From positions 1-6,918 of the forward strand of contig JAEZAL010000183.1 in assembly GCA_023427705.1 (NCBI GenBank): a stretch of DNA of 6,918 bases. Direction: 5' to 3'. A program made the position numbers and the translations under genes. The stretch comes from Bacillota bacterium. GTDB taxonomy: Bacteria > Bacillota > Clostridia > Clostridiales > Clostridiaceae. The notes under the pieces were generated by a model that saw only the letters and a program-made list of their open reading frames with translations, had not been told where the DNA came from and made no database searches. Below, piece by piece: positions 1-6,365 of this stretch. The number at the start of each line of letters is the position of its first letter. The first letter of the stretch is position 1.

Positions 1-75
1 ATCTGCTCCAAAATCTATTGCTATTTTTAATCTATCTAGACTTCCTGCTGGTGCTAAAATCTCTGGTTTTTTCAT
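1..75 (-). CDS. trhP: U32 family protein, N-terminal fragment, probable tRNA uridine 5-hydroxylation protein TrhP
   Basis: Only the first 25 codons are inside the window; the gene runs off the left edge. The visible protein starts MKKPEILAPAGSLDRLKIAI and continues to the GAD typical of this family, which is the hallmark N-terminus of U32 'peptidases' (xPELLAPAGSxexLkaAixxGAD). The start ATG is preceded by a strong AAAAGGAGG ribosome binding site. The gene begins 4 bases after the trmR stop, and its Shine-Dalgarno is built from the last two Arg codons and stop of trmR, so translational coupling is likely. In Bacillus the U32 genes next to trmR (yrrN/yrrO, trhP1/trhP2) are needed for prephenate-dependent 5-hydroxylation of U34 in tRNA, the step before TrmR methylation. 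The family call is firm. The TrhP assignment rests on the neighbour, and whether one or two U32 genes follow cannot be seen. Confidence 0.8.
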   Translation of the reverse strand, partial: MKKPEILAPAGSLDRLKIAIDFGAD

Positions 76-79
76 GTAT

Positions 80-724
80 TTACCTCCTTTTAGTCACTGC
101 AATTCCATCCCCCATTGGTATTACAGACGTAATTAAATTTTTATCCTTAGATACTAATTCCAAGTATTCTCTCATTCTCTTTACTATAGTTATTTTTCTT
201 CTTTTAACTAAATCATCAGATGCAACCATTCCTCTAAAAAGAACATTATCTGCCACTATTATACCATCTTCACTTAATAATCTAAGGCAATTTGGTAAAA
301 AGTGATTATAATGCCCTTTACCAGCATCCATAAATATTAAGTCGTATTTCCCCTGTAAATTTTCTAGAACATCAAGACAATCCCCTTGGATTATTTCTAT
401 TCTATCTTCTAAATTATACTTTTTGAAGTTTTCTCTAGCATATTTTATCATATTTTCATCACGTTCAACAGTAGTAATACTTGCTTTATTTCCTGACGCT
501 TCATACATTAATATTGCTGAGTAACCAATAGCCGTTCCAAGTTCTAATATTTTTAAAGGTTTTTTCATGCTAACAATAAACTCTAAAAATTTTGCAGTTT
601 CTTTTTGTGCAATAGGGACTTTATTGTCTCTTGCAAAATCTTCTAACTCTTTAAATTTATTATTCTCTTCAGGTATTAAACTTCTAATATAATCTTCCAT
701 ATAATCATAAGTTATTCCACTCAT
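80..724 (-). CDS. trmR: SAM-dependent O-methyltransferase, probable tRNA 5-hydroxyuridine methyltransferase TrmR
   Basis: This 214-residue class I methyltransferase belongs to the catechol-O-methyltransferase-like family. The SAM-binding motif LELGTAIGYSA lies at residues 60-70, the acidic residue after strand 2 is E87 (TTVERDE), and the divalent-metal ligands expected for the family are D133 (FMDAGK), D159 and N160 (ADNVLFRG). TrmR (YrrM) of Bacillus methylates 5-hydroxyuridine at tRNA position 34 to 5-methoxyuridine. The assignment here comes from the fold plus position between mltG and a U32 gene, as in Bacillus. The frame stays open 39 bases further upstream to 763, but that start would overlap the mltG stop and has no ribosome binding site. 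The chosen ATG at 724 follows TTTGGAGGACTAAA, a good site. The gap from mltG is 28 bases with no promoter or terminator, so cotranscription is likely. A generic small-molecule O-methyltransferase remains possible. Confidence 0.88.
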   Translation of the reverse strand: MSGITYDYMEDYIRSLIPEENNKFKELEDFARDNKVPIAQKETAKFLEFIVSMKKPLKILELGTAIGYSAILMYEASGNKASITTVERDENMIKYARENFKKYNLEDRIEIIQGDCLDVLENLQGKYDLIFMDAGKGHYNHFLPNCLRLLSEDGIIVADNVLFRGMVASDDLVKRRKITIVKRMREYLELVSKDKNLITSVIPMGDGIAVTKRR

Positions 725-752
725 TTTAGTCCTCCAAATAGTAAATGAATTA

Positions 753-1757
753 TTAATATCCAAGTTCTTCTAATTTATTCATAAAATCAACATCATTATT
801 AGTAAAATAGTGAGTTTTGTCGTCCTGAAGTACATAAAATAAATAATCTGTATCTTCTGGACTTAATGCTGCTTTAATTGATTCTAACCCTGGATTAGAT
901 ATAGGTCCTATAGGTAAACCATAGTTTCTATATGTATTGTATGGAGAATCTACTTCTAAATGACTTTCGAAAACAGTTTCTACATGTTCACCTAGAGCAT
1001 AAATAACAGTTGCATCAATTTGAAGCATCATACCATCATTTAGCCTATTAACTATAACTGAGGAAATTAATGGTCTTTCACTGTCTATTCTTGCTTCTTT
1101 TTCAATCATAGAAGCTATAGTTATTATAGTTTCTATATCCTCTTCTTTTACTTCTGTATTAGTTTCTTCTACAGCTTTATTTAACATTTCTTCAAATCTT
1201 AAAACCATTTTAGTTAATATTTCTTTAGGTGTTTCTCCAACTTTTAATATGTATGTATCTGGAAATAAATATCCTTCTAAATTATATTTTTTTCTACTAT
1301 CAATTTTTACATAACTAGGCAACTCATATTCTTTAACAGCTAAAAGAAAATCATCTTCACTACAAATTCCTTCTACTTCAAGTTTTTTACCTATATCCTC
1401 TATAGTATACCCTTCTGGAATAGTAAACTTAACAATATTTTTTGTAGATTCTGTAGTTAAAGTTTCTATTAATTCTTTAACAGATAAATCATTTTCTAAA
1501 ACATATTCACCTTGCATAACATCAATGTTTTTATTTAAAACCTTAACATATAATTTTATAAAAGGTACTCCTCTTATCTTTCCATTATCGGATAAAGAAT
1601 TTATAATGCTATAAAAGCTGTCACCTTCATTTACTTTTATTGCTATGTTTGAATCACTTTTTAAAGGTTTGTTGATTATACTTATAAAAGTTATTAAAAA
1701 GCTTATAAATAAAACTAGAATTGCTATGGGAATTATTTTTAAATTTACTCTTTTCAT
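753..1757 (-). CDS. mltG: Endolytic peptidoglycan transglycosylase MltG (YceG-like)
   Basis: The 334-residue product is a membrane-anchored lytic transglycosylase that cleaves nascent glycan strands and is thought to set their length. A single hydrophobic segment at about residues 8-28 follows a short basic start (MKRVNLK), predicting a cytoplasmic N-terminus and an extracellular catalytic domain. Residues 40-110 fit the LysM-like subdomain, followed by IPEGYTIEDIGKKLE (113-127). The catalytic part carries EGYLFPDTY (161-169), the family signature IASMIEKEA with the expected catalytic Glu at 219, and the closing motif LPIGPISNPG (281-290). Length is normal for Firmicutes. The ATG is preceded by AGGGGG, which can pair with the anti-Shine-Dalgarno through one G-U. 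The gene sits 87 bases downstream of typA and starts a tight mltG-trmR-trhP group, probably with its own promoter in that gap. Confidence 0.95.
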   Translation of the reverse strand: MKRVNLKIIPIAILVLFISFLITFISIINKPLKSDSNIAIKVNEGDSFYSIINSLSDNGKIRGVPFIKLYVKVLNKNIDVMQGEYVLENDLSVKELIETLTTESTKNIVKFTIPEGYTIEDIGKKLEVEGICSEDDFLLAVKEYELPSYVKIDSRKKYNLEGYLFPDTYILKVGETPKEILTKMVLRFEEMLNKAVEETNTEVKEEDIETIITIASMIEKEARIDSERPLISSVIVNRLNDGMMLQIDATVIYALGEHVETVFESHLEVDSPYNTYRNYGLPIGPISNPGLESIKAALSPEDTDYLFYVLQDDKTHYFTNNDVDFMNKLEELGY

Positions 1758-1777
1758 AAAAACCCCCTACATAGAAA

Positions 1778-1803
1778 GTAAATAGCCTATTTAGGCTATT
1801 TAC
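1778..1803 (-). terminator. Perfect 11-bp stem-loop between typA and mltG: weak terminator or leader hairpin/operator
   Basis: The arms GTAAATAGCCT and AGGCTATTTAC pair perfectly around a 4-base loop (AAAT in the minus-strand RNA). On the minus strand it is followed by only TTTCTATGTAGGGGG, so the U-run is poor for an intrinsic terminator. It starts 3 bases downstream of a candidate TATAAT box, which puts it almost exactly at the expected start of the mltG transcript. It could end typA transcription inefficiently, form a 5'-terminal hairpin on mltG mRNA, or be a regulator's binding site. The structure is certain; the role is not. Confidence 0.5.
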
Positions 1804-1806
1804 CTT

Positions 1807-1835
1807 ATTATAATACTTTTTTATTAACTTAGAAA
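1807..1835 (-). promoter_or_regulatory. Candidate promoter for mltG
   Basis: A perfect -10 box TATAAT lies at 1812-1807 on the minus strand within AAGTATTATAATAAGG. The hexamer 17 bases upstream, TTTCTA (1835-1830), is a poor -35, and there is no extended -10 TG. The surrounding stretch is strongly AT-rich. The expected start of transcription, about position 1800, falls at the foot of the 11-bp inverted repeat. It would serve mltG, trmR and trhP. Confidence 0.45.
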
Positions 1836-1844
1836 GAAGTTAAT

Positions 1845-3671
1845 CTATTTTTTACTTCTACTTATAACTCTTCTTCTTTCAGCAGCGTCAAGAATTTTCT
1901 TTCTCATTCTTATATTTTCTGGAGTAACTTCTACTAATTCATCTGCATTTATAAACTCAAGACATTGTTCTAATGACATCAATCTTGGTGGTGTTAATTT
2001 TAATGAATCATCTGAACCTGAAGCTCTTGTATTTGTAAGCTTCTTACCTTTACAAACATTAATATCAATATCTTCTGCTCTAGAACATTCTCCTACTATC
2101 ATCCCTTGATATACAGGAACTCCTGCTCCTATAAATAGTGTTCCTCTTTCTTGAGCATTAAATAATCCATAAGTTATAGCATCTCCATCTTCAAATGAAC
2201 ATAATGATCCTCTATTTCTTCCTGGAATTTCTCCTTTGAAAGAATCATATCCATGGAAAACGTGATTCATTATACCATTACCTTTAGTATCTGTCATAAA
2301 TTCATTTCTAAATCCAATTAAACCTCTAGCTGGTACAATAAACTCAAGTCTAGTATATCCATTTACTGCTGAAGTCATATTCACCATTTCAGCTTTTCTT
2401 GGTCCTAGCTTTTCCATTACAGGTCCCATGAATTCTTCTGGAACATCAATAGTTAAGTATTCCATAGGTTCTAACTTCTTGCCATTTTCTTCTTTGAAAA
2501 TAACATTTGCCTTTGAAACTTGGAACTCATATCCTTCTCTTCTCATAGTTTCAATTAATATAGATAAATGAAGTTCTCCTCTTCCTGAAACTTCAAAGCA
2601 ATCCGATGAAATTTCATTTACTCTTAAACTTACATTAGTTTCTAATTCTTTTAATAATCTATCTCTTAAATGTCTTGATGTAACGAAATCACCTTCTCTT
2701 CCTGCAAAAGGAGAATCATTTACCATAAAATTCATGCTTAATGTTGGTTCATCAATTTCAACAAATGGTAATGCTTCTGGATTCACAGCATCAGCAATAG
2801 TTTCACCAATATTACAATCTGGGATACCACTTAAAGCAATTATATCTCCTAAAGATGCTTCTTGTACATCTTCTCTGTTTAATCCACTATATGTAAATAT
2901 ACTTGATACTCTATAACTTGTAGTACTTCCATCTTTTCTTACTAATGCAACTTGTTGATTCTTTTTAACTGTTCCTCTATGAATTTTACCAATTGCAATT
3001 CTTCCTACATATTCATTAGTATCTAATGTAGTAACAAGCATTTGGAATGGTCCATCTATGTCCCCCTTAGGAGCTTCAACATTTTCTAATATAGTTTCAA
3101 ATAATGGAGCCATATTATTATTTGTATCTTCAACGTTGTATCTTGCAAATCCTTCTCTTGCTGAAGCATATATTATTGGGAAATCTAATTGTTCATCATT
3201 TGCTCCAAGCTCAATAAATAATTCAAATACTTCATCTATTACTTCTTCTGGTCTTGCATTTGGTTTGTCTATCTTATTTATAACTACTATTGGTAGTAAT
3301 CCTAATTCTAATGCCTTCTTTAAAACAAATTTTGTTTGTGGCATTGGGCCTTCATAAGAATCAACTACTAATAAAACTGAATCAACCATTTTAAGAACAC
3401 GCTCAACTTCTCCACCGAAATCAGCATGTCCTGGAGTATCAACAACGTTTATCTTAACTCCGTTATATATCATAGCAGTATTTTTTGAAAGAATTGTAAT
3501 TCCTCTTTCTTTTTCTAAATCGTTAGAGTCCATAACTCTTTCTTCTACTTTTTCATTGCTTCTAAATACATGGCTTTCTTTTAATAAAGCATCTACTAAT
3601 GTTGTTTTACCATGGTCAACGTGAGCAATTATAGCAATATTTCTAATATCATCTCTACTAATTAAATTCAT
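1845..3671 (-). CDS. typA: Ribosome-associated translational GTPase TypA/BipA
   Basis: The 608-residue protein matches the normal length of TypA/BipA, an EF-G-like GTPase that binds the 70S ribosome and is implicated in large-subunit assembly, cold growth and stress responses. The GTPase motifs are all present: AHVDHGKT (16-23), the switch I segment ERGITI (55-60), DTPGH (78-82), NKID (132-135) and SAR (170-172). Domain II follows at about 200-290, then the EF-G III/V-like domains. The BipA-specific C-terminal domain includes RGLIGFRNEF, and the protein ends in a basic tail (ERRRVISRSKK) that suits ribosome contact. The ATG has the site ATGGAGGAAATTAA directly before it. It lies 153 bases downstream of rnjA in a gap holding two candidate promoters and a terminator-like hairpin, so it is probably expressed separately. 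The EF-G/LepA alternatives are excluded by length and C-terminus. Confidence 0.97.
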   Translation of the reverse strand: MNLISRDDIRNIAIIAHVDHGKTTLVDALLKESHVFRSNEKVEERVMDSNDLEKERGITILSKNTAMIYNGVKINVVDTPGHADFGGEVERVLKMVDSVLLVVDSYEGPMPQTKFVLKKALELGLLPIVVINKIDKPNARPEEVIDEVFELFIELGANDEQLDFPIIYASAREGFARYNVEDTNNNMAPLFETILENVEAPKGDIDGPFQMLVTTLDTNEYVGRIAIGKIHRGTVKKNQQVALVRKDGSTTSYRVSSIFTYSGLNREDVQEASLGDIIALSGIPDCNIGETIADAVNPEALPFVEIDEPTLSMNFMVNDSPFAGREGDFVTSRHLRDRLLKELETNVSLRVNEISSDCFEVSGRGELHLSILIETMRREGYEFQVSKANVIFKEENGKKLEPMEYLTIDVPEEFMGPVMEKLGPRKAEMVNMTSAVNGYTRLEFIVPARGLIGFRNEFMTDTKGNGIMNHVFHGYDSFKGEIPGRNRGSLCSFEDGDAITYGLFNAQERGTLFIGAGVPVYQGMIVGECSRAEDIDINVCKGKKLTNTRASGSDDSLKLTPPRLMSLEQCLEFINADELVEVTPENIRMRKKILDAAERRRVISRSKK

Positions 3672-3686
3672 TTAATTTCCTCCATT

Positions 3687-3711
3687 ATGTTTATTTATAT
3701 CATGTAAACAT
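3687..3711 (-). promoter_or_regulatory. Extended -10 promoter candidate for typA inside an inverted repeat
   Basis: On the minus strand TGATATAAA (3702-3694) has the TG-N-TATAAA form of an extended -10, with no convincing -35. It lies between the arms ATGTTTA and TAAACAT, a perfect 7-bp inverted repeat with an 11-base spacer. Transcription would start near 3687, leaving a leader of about 15 bases that still contains the GGAGG site at 3683-3679. This promoter is downstream of the hairpin at 3734-3759 and so would escape it. The arms could be an operator or chance in AT-rich DNA. Confidence 0.4.
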
Positions 3712-3727
3712 ATAAATTATTTTTTTC

Positions 3728-3759
3728 AAAATAAAATTGGATACATTTGTATCCAATTT
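3728..3759 (-). terminator. Intrinsic terminator after rnjA, or attenuator in the typA leader
   Basis: The arms AAATTGGATAC and GTATCCAATTT form a perfect 11-bp stem with a 4-base loop (AAAT). On the minus strand the second arm itself ends in TTT and is followed by TATTTTG, a reasonable U-run. It is 65 bases past the rnjA stop and 56 bases before the typA start, so it would close the yrzB-fur-rnjA unit. A near-consensus promoter lies upstream of it, so it would also be transcribed as part of a typA leader. Confidence 0.75.
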
Positions 3760-3786
3760 ATTAAAAAGATTATTAAAACTATACTT

Positions 3787-3815
3787 ATTCTAAGATTATT
3801 ATTAACAAATGTCAA
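3787..3815 (-). promoter_or_regulatory. Near-consensus sigma-A-type promoter upstream of typA
   Basis: On the minus strand a perfect -35 TTGACA (3815-3810) is separated by exactly 17 bases from TAGAAT (3792-3787), five of six matches to TATAAT. It begins 9 bases after the rnjA stop codon. The expected start is near 3780, giving a typA leader of about 110 bases. The 11-bp terminator-like hairpin begins about 20 bases into that transcript. Confidence 0.7.
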
Positions 3816-3824
3816 CCACTTAGA

Positions 3825-5492
3825 TTATATTTCCATTATAATTGGTAATATCATAGGTTTTCTCTTTGTCTTTTCATAAAGATAAGATCTAAGTTCATCT
3901 CTTACTTTAGATTTTAAACTAGCCCAATCTGTTATATTGCTTTCTTCACATTCTCTTAAAACATCTTTTACGATATCTTTAGCCTCGTCCATTAATCCTT
4001 CAGATTCTCTTACATATACAAATCCTCTAGAAATGATATCTGGCCCAGCAATAATAGAATTATTTTCCTTAGATAATGTTACAACTACAGTTAAGATACC
4101 ATCTTGAGATAAATGTTTTCTATCTCTTAATACTATATTTCCAACATCACCTACACCTAATCCATCAACAAATACTTGCCCAGCAGGTACTATTCCATTT
4201 TTTCTTATAGAATTTCTAGTAACTTCTATAACTCCACCATTTTCTGGTATCATTACATTTCCTTCTGGCATTCCTAATGATATTGCAAGTTCTCCATGTT
4301 GTTTTAAATGTCTATATTCACCGTGAACAGGAATAAAATACTTAGGTTTAACTAAACATTGCATAAGCTTTAATTCTTCTTGACAAGCATGCCCAGAAAC
4401 GTGTATTTCTGCTAAAGATTTATATATTACTTCAGCACCCTTTTGGAATAATTGATTTATAACTCTTGAAACCAATTTTTCATTTCCAGGTATTGGAGTA
4501 GCTGAAATGATAACTGTGTCACCTTCAACTATATTAACCTTTCTATGCTCAGAGCTTGCCATTCTAGACAACGCTGACATAGGTTCCCCTTGGCTTCCTG
4601 TAGTTATTATAACTATTTTATCATTTGGATACTTATTGATTTGATCTATACCAACTAATATGTCTTTTTCAAACTCTAAATATCCAAGTTCAGCAGCTAC
4701 TGCAACTATATTTTCCATACTTCTTCCTGATACAGCTACTTTTCTGCCATATACGCTAGCAGCGTCAATTATTTGTTGTATTCTATGAACATTTGATGCA
4801 AAAGTTGCTATTATAAGTCTTCCCTTTGCTTTAGAGAATAATCTTGCAAAGCTTTCTCCTACAACCTTTTCTGACATAGTATACCCTGGCTTTTCAACAT
4901 TAGTTGAATCTGCCATCATAGCTAATACTCCTCTTTTACCTATTTCTGCAAATCTTGCAAAATCCATAGGCTCTCCATCTATAGGAGTATAATCTATTTT
5001 AAAATCTCCAGTATGCAGTACAACACCTAATGGAGTGTGTATTGCAATTGCAACAGAATCTGCTATAGAGTGATTAGTTTTTATAAACTCAACAGAAACT
5101 GAATTTAATTTAATTACATCTCTTGGTTTTACTCTTATAAGTTCTGTTGAAGCTAATAAGCCGTGCTCTTTAAGTTTAGTTTCAACAATTCCAAGAGTTA
5201 GTTTAGTTCCATACACAGGCACATTTAATTGTTTTAATACATATGGTAATGCACCTATATGGTCTTCATGACCGTGTGTTAAAAATATTCCTCTTATCTT
5301 ATCTTTATTTTTTAATAAATAACTTATATCTGGTATTACTAAATCAATACCGAACATATCTTCATCTGGGAATTTAAGTCCGCAATCTATAACTATTATA
5401 TCTTCTTTATATTCAATAGCAGTTATATTTTTACCTATTTCATTAATCCCACCTAAAGGAATAATTCTAACTTTTGCCTTCTCGTTTTTCAA
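3825..5492 (-). CDS. rnjA: Ribonuclease J
   Basis: The 555-residue protein is a metallo-beta-lactamase/beta-CASP nuclease with 5'-to-3' exonuclease and endonuclease activity, central to mRNA decay and rRNA maturation in Firmicutes. The catalytic motif HGHEDH is at 73-78, with further expected zinc ligands H141 (NHSIADS), D163 (TGDFKID) and H390 (PVHGEYRH). Beta-CASP motifs include SGRSM (255-259), GSQGEP (299-304) and HVSGHA (364-369). Residues from about 440 form the C-terminal domain. No catalytic residue is missing. The start is a TTG codon preceded by AAGGAGGGGACATA; the protein begins MKNEKAKVRIIPLGGINEIG, which matches the family, and the first in-frame ATG (codon 46) would cut into the catalytic domain. 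It follows fur by 70 bases, in a gap with a hairpin and no clear promoter. Residue patterns cannot separate J1 from J2 with certainty. Confidence 0.96.
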   Translation of the reverse strand: MKNEKAKVRIIPLGGINEIGKNITAIEYKEDIIVIDCGLKFPDEDMFGIDLVIPDISYLLKNKDKIRGIFLTHGHEDHIGALPYVLKQLNVPVYGTKLTLGIVETKLKEHGLLASTELIRVKPRDVIKLNSVSVEFIKTNHSIADSVAIAIHTPLGVVLHTGDFKIDYTPIDGEPMDFARFAEIGKRGVLAMMADSTNVEKPGYTMSEKVVGESFARLFSKAKGRLIIATFASNVHRIQQIIDAASVYGRKVAVSGRSMENIVAVAAELGYLEFEKDILVGIDQINKYPNDKIVIITTGSQGEPMSALSRMASSEHRKVNIVEGDTVIISATPIPGNEKLVSRVINQLFQKGAEVIYKSLAEIHVSGHACQEELKLMQCLVKPKYFIPVHGEYRHLKQHGELAISLGMPEGNVMIPENGGVIEVTRNSIRKNGIVPAGQVFVDGLGVGDVGNIVLRDRKHLSQDGILTVVVTLSKENNSIIAGPDIISRGFVYVRESEGLMDEAKDIVKDVLRECEESNITDWASLKSKVRDELRSYLYEKTKRKPMILPIIMEI

Positions 5493-5511
5493 TATGTCCC
5501 CTCCTTCTTCC

Positions 5512-5527
5512 TAATTTATGTAAATTA
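5512..5527 (-). repeat. AT-rich 16-bp palindrome just upstream of the rnjA ribosome binding site
   Basis: The arms TAATTTA and TAAATTA are perfect inverted copies with a 2-base centre. The palindrome touches the fur-rnjA hairpin on one side and lies a few bases before the AAGGAGGGG site of rnjA on the other. Its dyad shape could suit a dimeric regulator, but it does not match a Fur or PerR box as I know them, and such palindromes arise by chance in AT-rich DNA. Confidence 0.35.
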
Positions 5528-5553
5528 AAGGTTTCTCCACAAGAGATACCTCT
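5527..5553 (-). promoter_or_regulatory. Stem-loop in the fur-rnjA intergenic leader
   Basis: In the minus-strand RNA AGAGGT pairs with ACCTTT (one G-U), then an A-A mismatch, then TCTC pairs with GAGA around the loop TTGTG. It starts 9 bases past the fur stop codon. The following bases TTAATTTACAT are not a continuous U-run, so it is unlikely to be an efficient terminator. It could be a processing site or partial attenuator ahead of rnjA. The fold is from inspection only. Confidence 0.4.
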
Positions 5554-5562
5554 TCATCCATT

Positions 5563-6036
5563 TTAATTATTTTCTTCCATTTTACTTTGACATTTTCTAC
5601 AAATGCCAAAAAATTTTACACTATGGTCTATAATTTTAAAGCCATAAGATCTTTCAACTTCCTCTTCAAGTTCATCTAAAAGATCATCTTGCACTTCAAT
5701 TACACCCTTACATTCATTACATACTAAGTGATGATGTCTATGACCCTCATCTTTACGAACTAATTCATATCTACTACATCCATCATCCAAGTCTAATTTA
5801 CATACAACTCCTAATTCTTCTAATAAAATTATAGTTCTATATACAGTTGCAAGACCTATTTCCGGACAATTTTTCTTTACTTCATCATATATTTCTTCCG
5901 CCGTTAAATGTTCGCCTTCATTTTCTATTATTGTATCAACGATAGCTCTTCTTTGCGGTGTTAATTTATATCCTTTTTGTTTTAAATCTTCCTTTAAAAC
6001 ATTGAAATCGATAGTGTTTGAATGTTCCACAGACAA
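5563..6036 (-). CDS. fur: Fur family metal-dependent repressor, probably the iron regulator Fur
   Basis: The 157-residue protein has the Fur layout: an N-terminal winged helix (GYKLTPQRRAIVD, 22-34; recognition helix GLATVYRTIILL, 61-72) and a C-terminal dimerisation domain. Both structural zinc pairs are present (C106/C109 and C146/C149). Likely regulatory metal ligands are H43, H101, H103 and E114. PerR has Asp at the position of E114, and Glu there favours Fur or Zur over PerR. The N-terminus is about ten residues longer than in many homologues. The start is ambiguous: TTG at 6036 follows AAGGGGG by 4 bases, while GTG at 6030 follows it by 10; neither is ATG. The gene is 33 bases downstream of yrzB with no terminator between, so it is probably transcribed from the yrzB promoter together with rnjA. 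No obvious Fur box is visible at that promoter. Fur is favoured; Zur remains possible. Confidence 0.88.
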   Translation of the reverse strand: MSVEHSNTIDFNVLKEDLKQKGYKLTPQRRAIVDTIIENEGEHLTAEEIYDEVKKNCPEIGLATVYRTIILLEELGVVCKLDLDDGCSRYELVRKDEGHRHHHLVCNECKGVIEVQDDLLDELEEEVERSYGFKIIDHSVKFFGICRKCQSKMEENN

Positions 6037-6069
6037 TACACCCCCTTCTTAATTATTATTTATAAAAAA

Positions 6070-6345
6070 CTATTCTTCGCCTGAAAAAATAGTATCATAT
6101 GCTTCTTGAACTGCAGCAAGTTCTACTTCATCATCAATAGGAATTAATAAATCGTCACCATCTTCATCAGTTCCTACTTTTAAAGCAAATATATCTTCTT
6201 CTGTATAATTATCATCATATACTATAACATATTCACTTTTTTCTTCTGTATCAGGATTTACCATATCAAAAAATGCAACAACATTTAATTTTACTAAATT
6301 CCCATCTTCATCATATAGTTCTAATTGTTTTAAATCTTTATCCAT
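6070..6345 (-). CDS. yrzB: DUF1292 family protein (YrzB-like), very acidic, function unknown
   Basis: The 91-residue protein belongs by sequence pattern and position to the DUF1292/YrzB family, which in Bacillus lies directly after ruvX. Motifs typical of the family are visible: LYDEDGNLVKLNVVAFFDM near the start, SEYVIVYDD (37-45), FALKVGTDEDGDDLLIPIDD (53-72) and the helix EVELAAVQEAYDTIF. It is strikingly acidic: 29 Asp/Glu against 5 Lys and no Arg or His. It has no signal peptide, membrane segment or Cys, so a cytoplasmic protein is expected. The ATG follows AAAAAGGAGATTTTT, a strong site, and it is the first gene behind a near-consensus promoter, suggesting good expression. The biochemical role is not known to me. 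Confidence 0.9.
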   Translation of the reverse strand: MDKDLKQLELYDEDGNLVKLNVVAFFDMVNPDTEEKSEYVIVYDDNYTEEDIFALKVGTDEDGDDLLIPIDDEVELAAVQEAYDTIFSGEE

Positions 6346-6365
6346 AAAAATCTCCTTTTTTTATA

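Noticed and set aside
18..305. Plus-strand open frame with a hydrophobic product
   Set aside because: It lies antisense to trmR and the start of trhP, has no convincing ribosome binding site, and its hydrophobic translation is what antisense AT-rich coding DNA gives.
725..763. Thirteen-codon N-terminal extension of trmR
   Set aside because: It would overlap the mltG stop, has no Shine-Dalgarno, and the internal ATG at 724 has a good GGAGG site at proper spacing.
1824..1843. 7-bp hairpin (TTAACTT/AAGTTAA) right after the typA stop as a terminator
   Set aside because: The stem is all but one pair per arm A-T, and on the minus strand it is followed by TAAAAAAG rather than a U-run.
2734..2916. 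Short plus-strand open frame
   Set aside because: Entirely antisense within the conserved typA gene, no ribosome binding site or family features.
3058..3357. Plus-strand open frame of 99 codons
   Set aside because: Entirely antisense to the GTPase domain of typA; Ser- and Asn-rich shadow translation with no recognisable features.
5563..6036. PerR as the identity of the Fur-family gene
   Set aside because: The position that is Asp104 in PerR is Glu114 here, and the HRHHHLVC segment resembles Fur; PerR is less likely though the fold is shared.
6037..6069. Separate fur promoter in the yrzB-fur gap
   Set aside because: The AT-rich TATAAATAATAAT could pass for a -10, but no -35 at proper spacing is apparent and the gap is only 33 bases.
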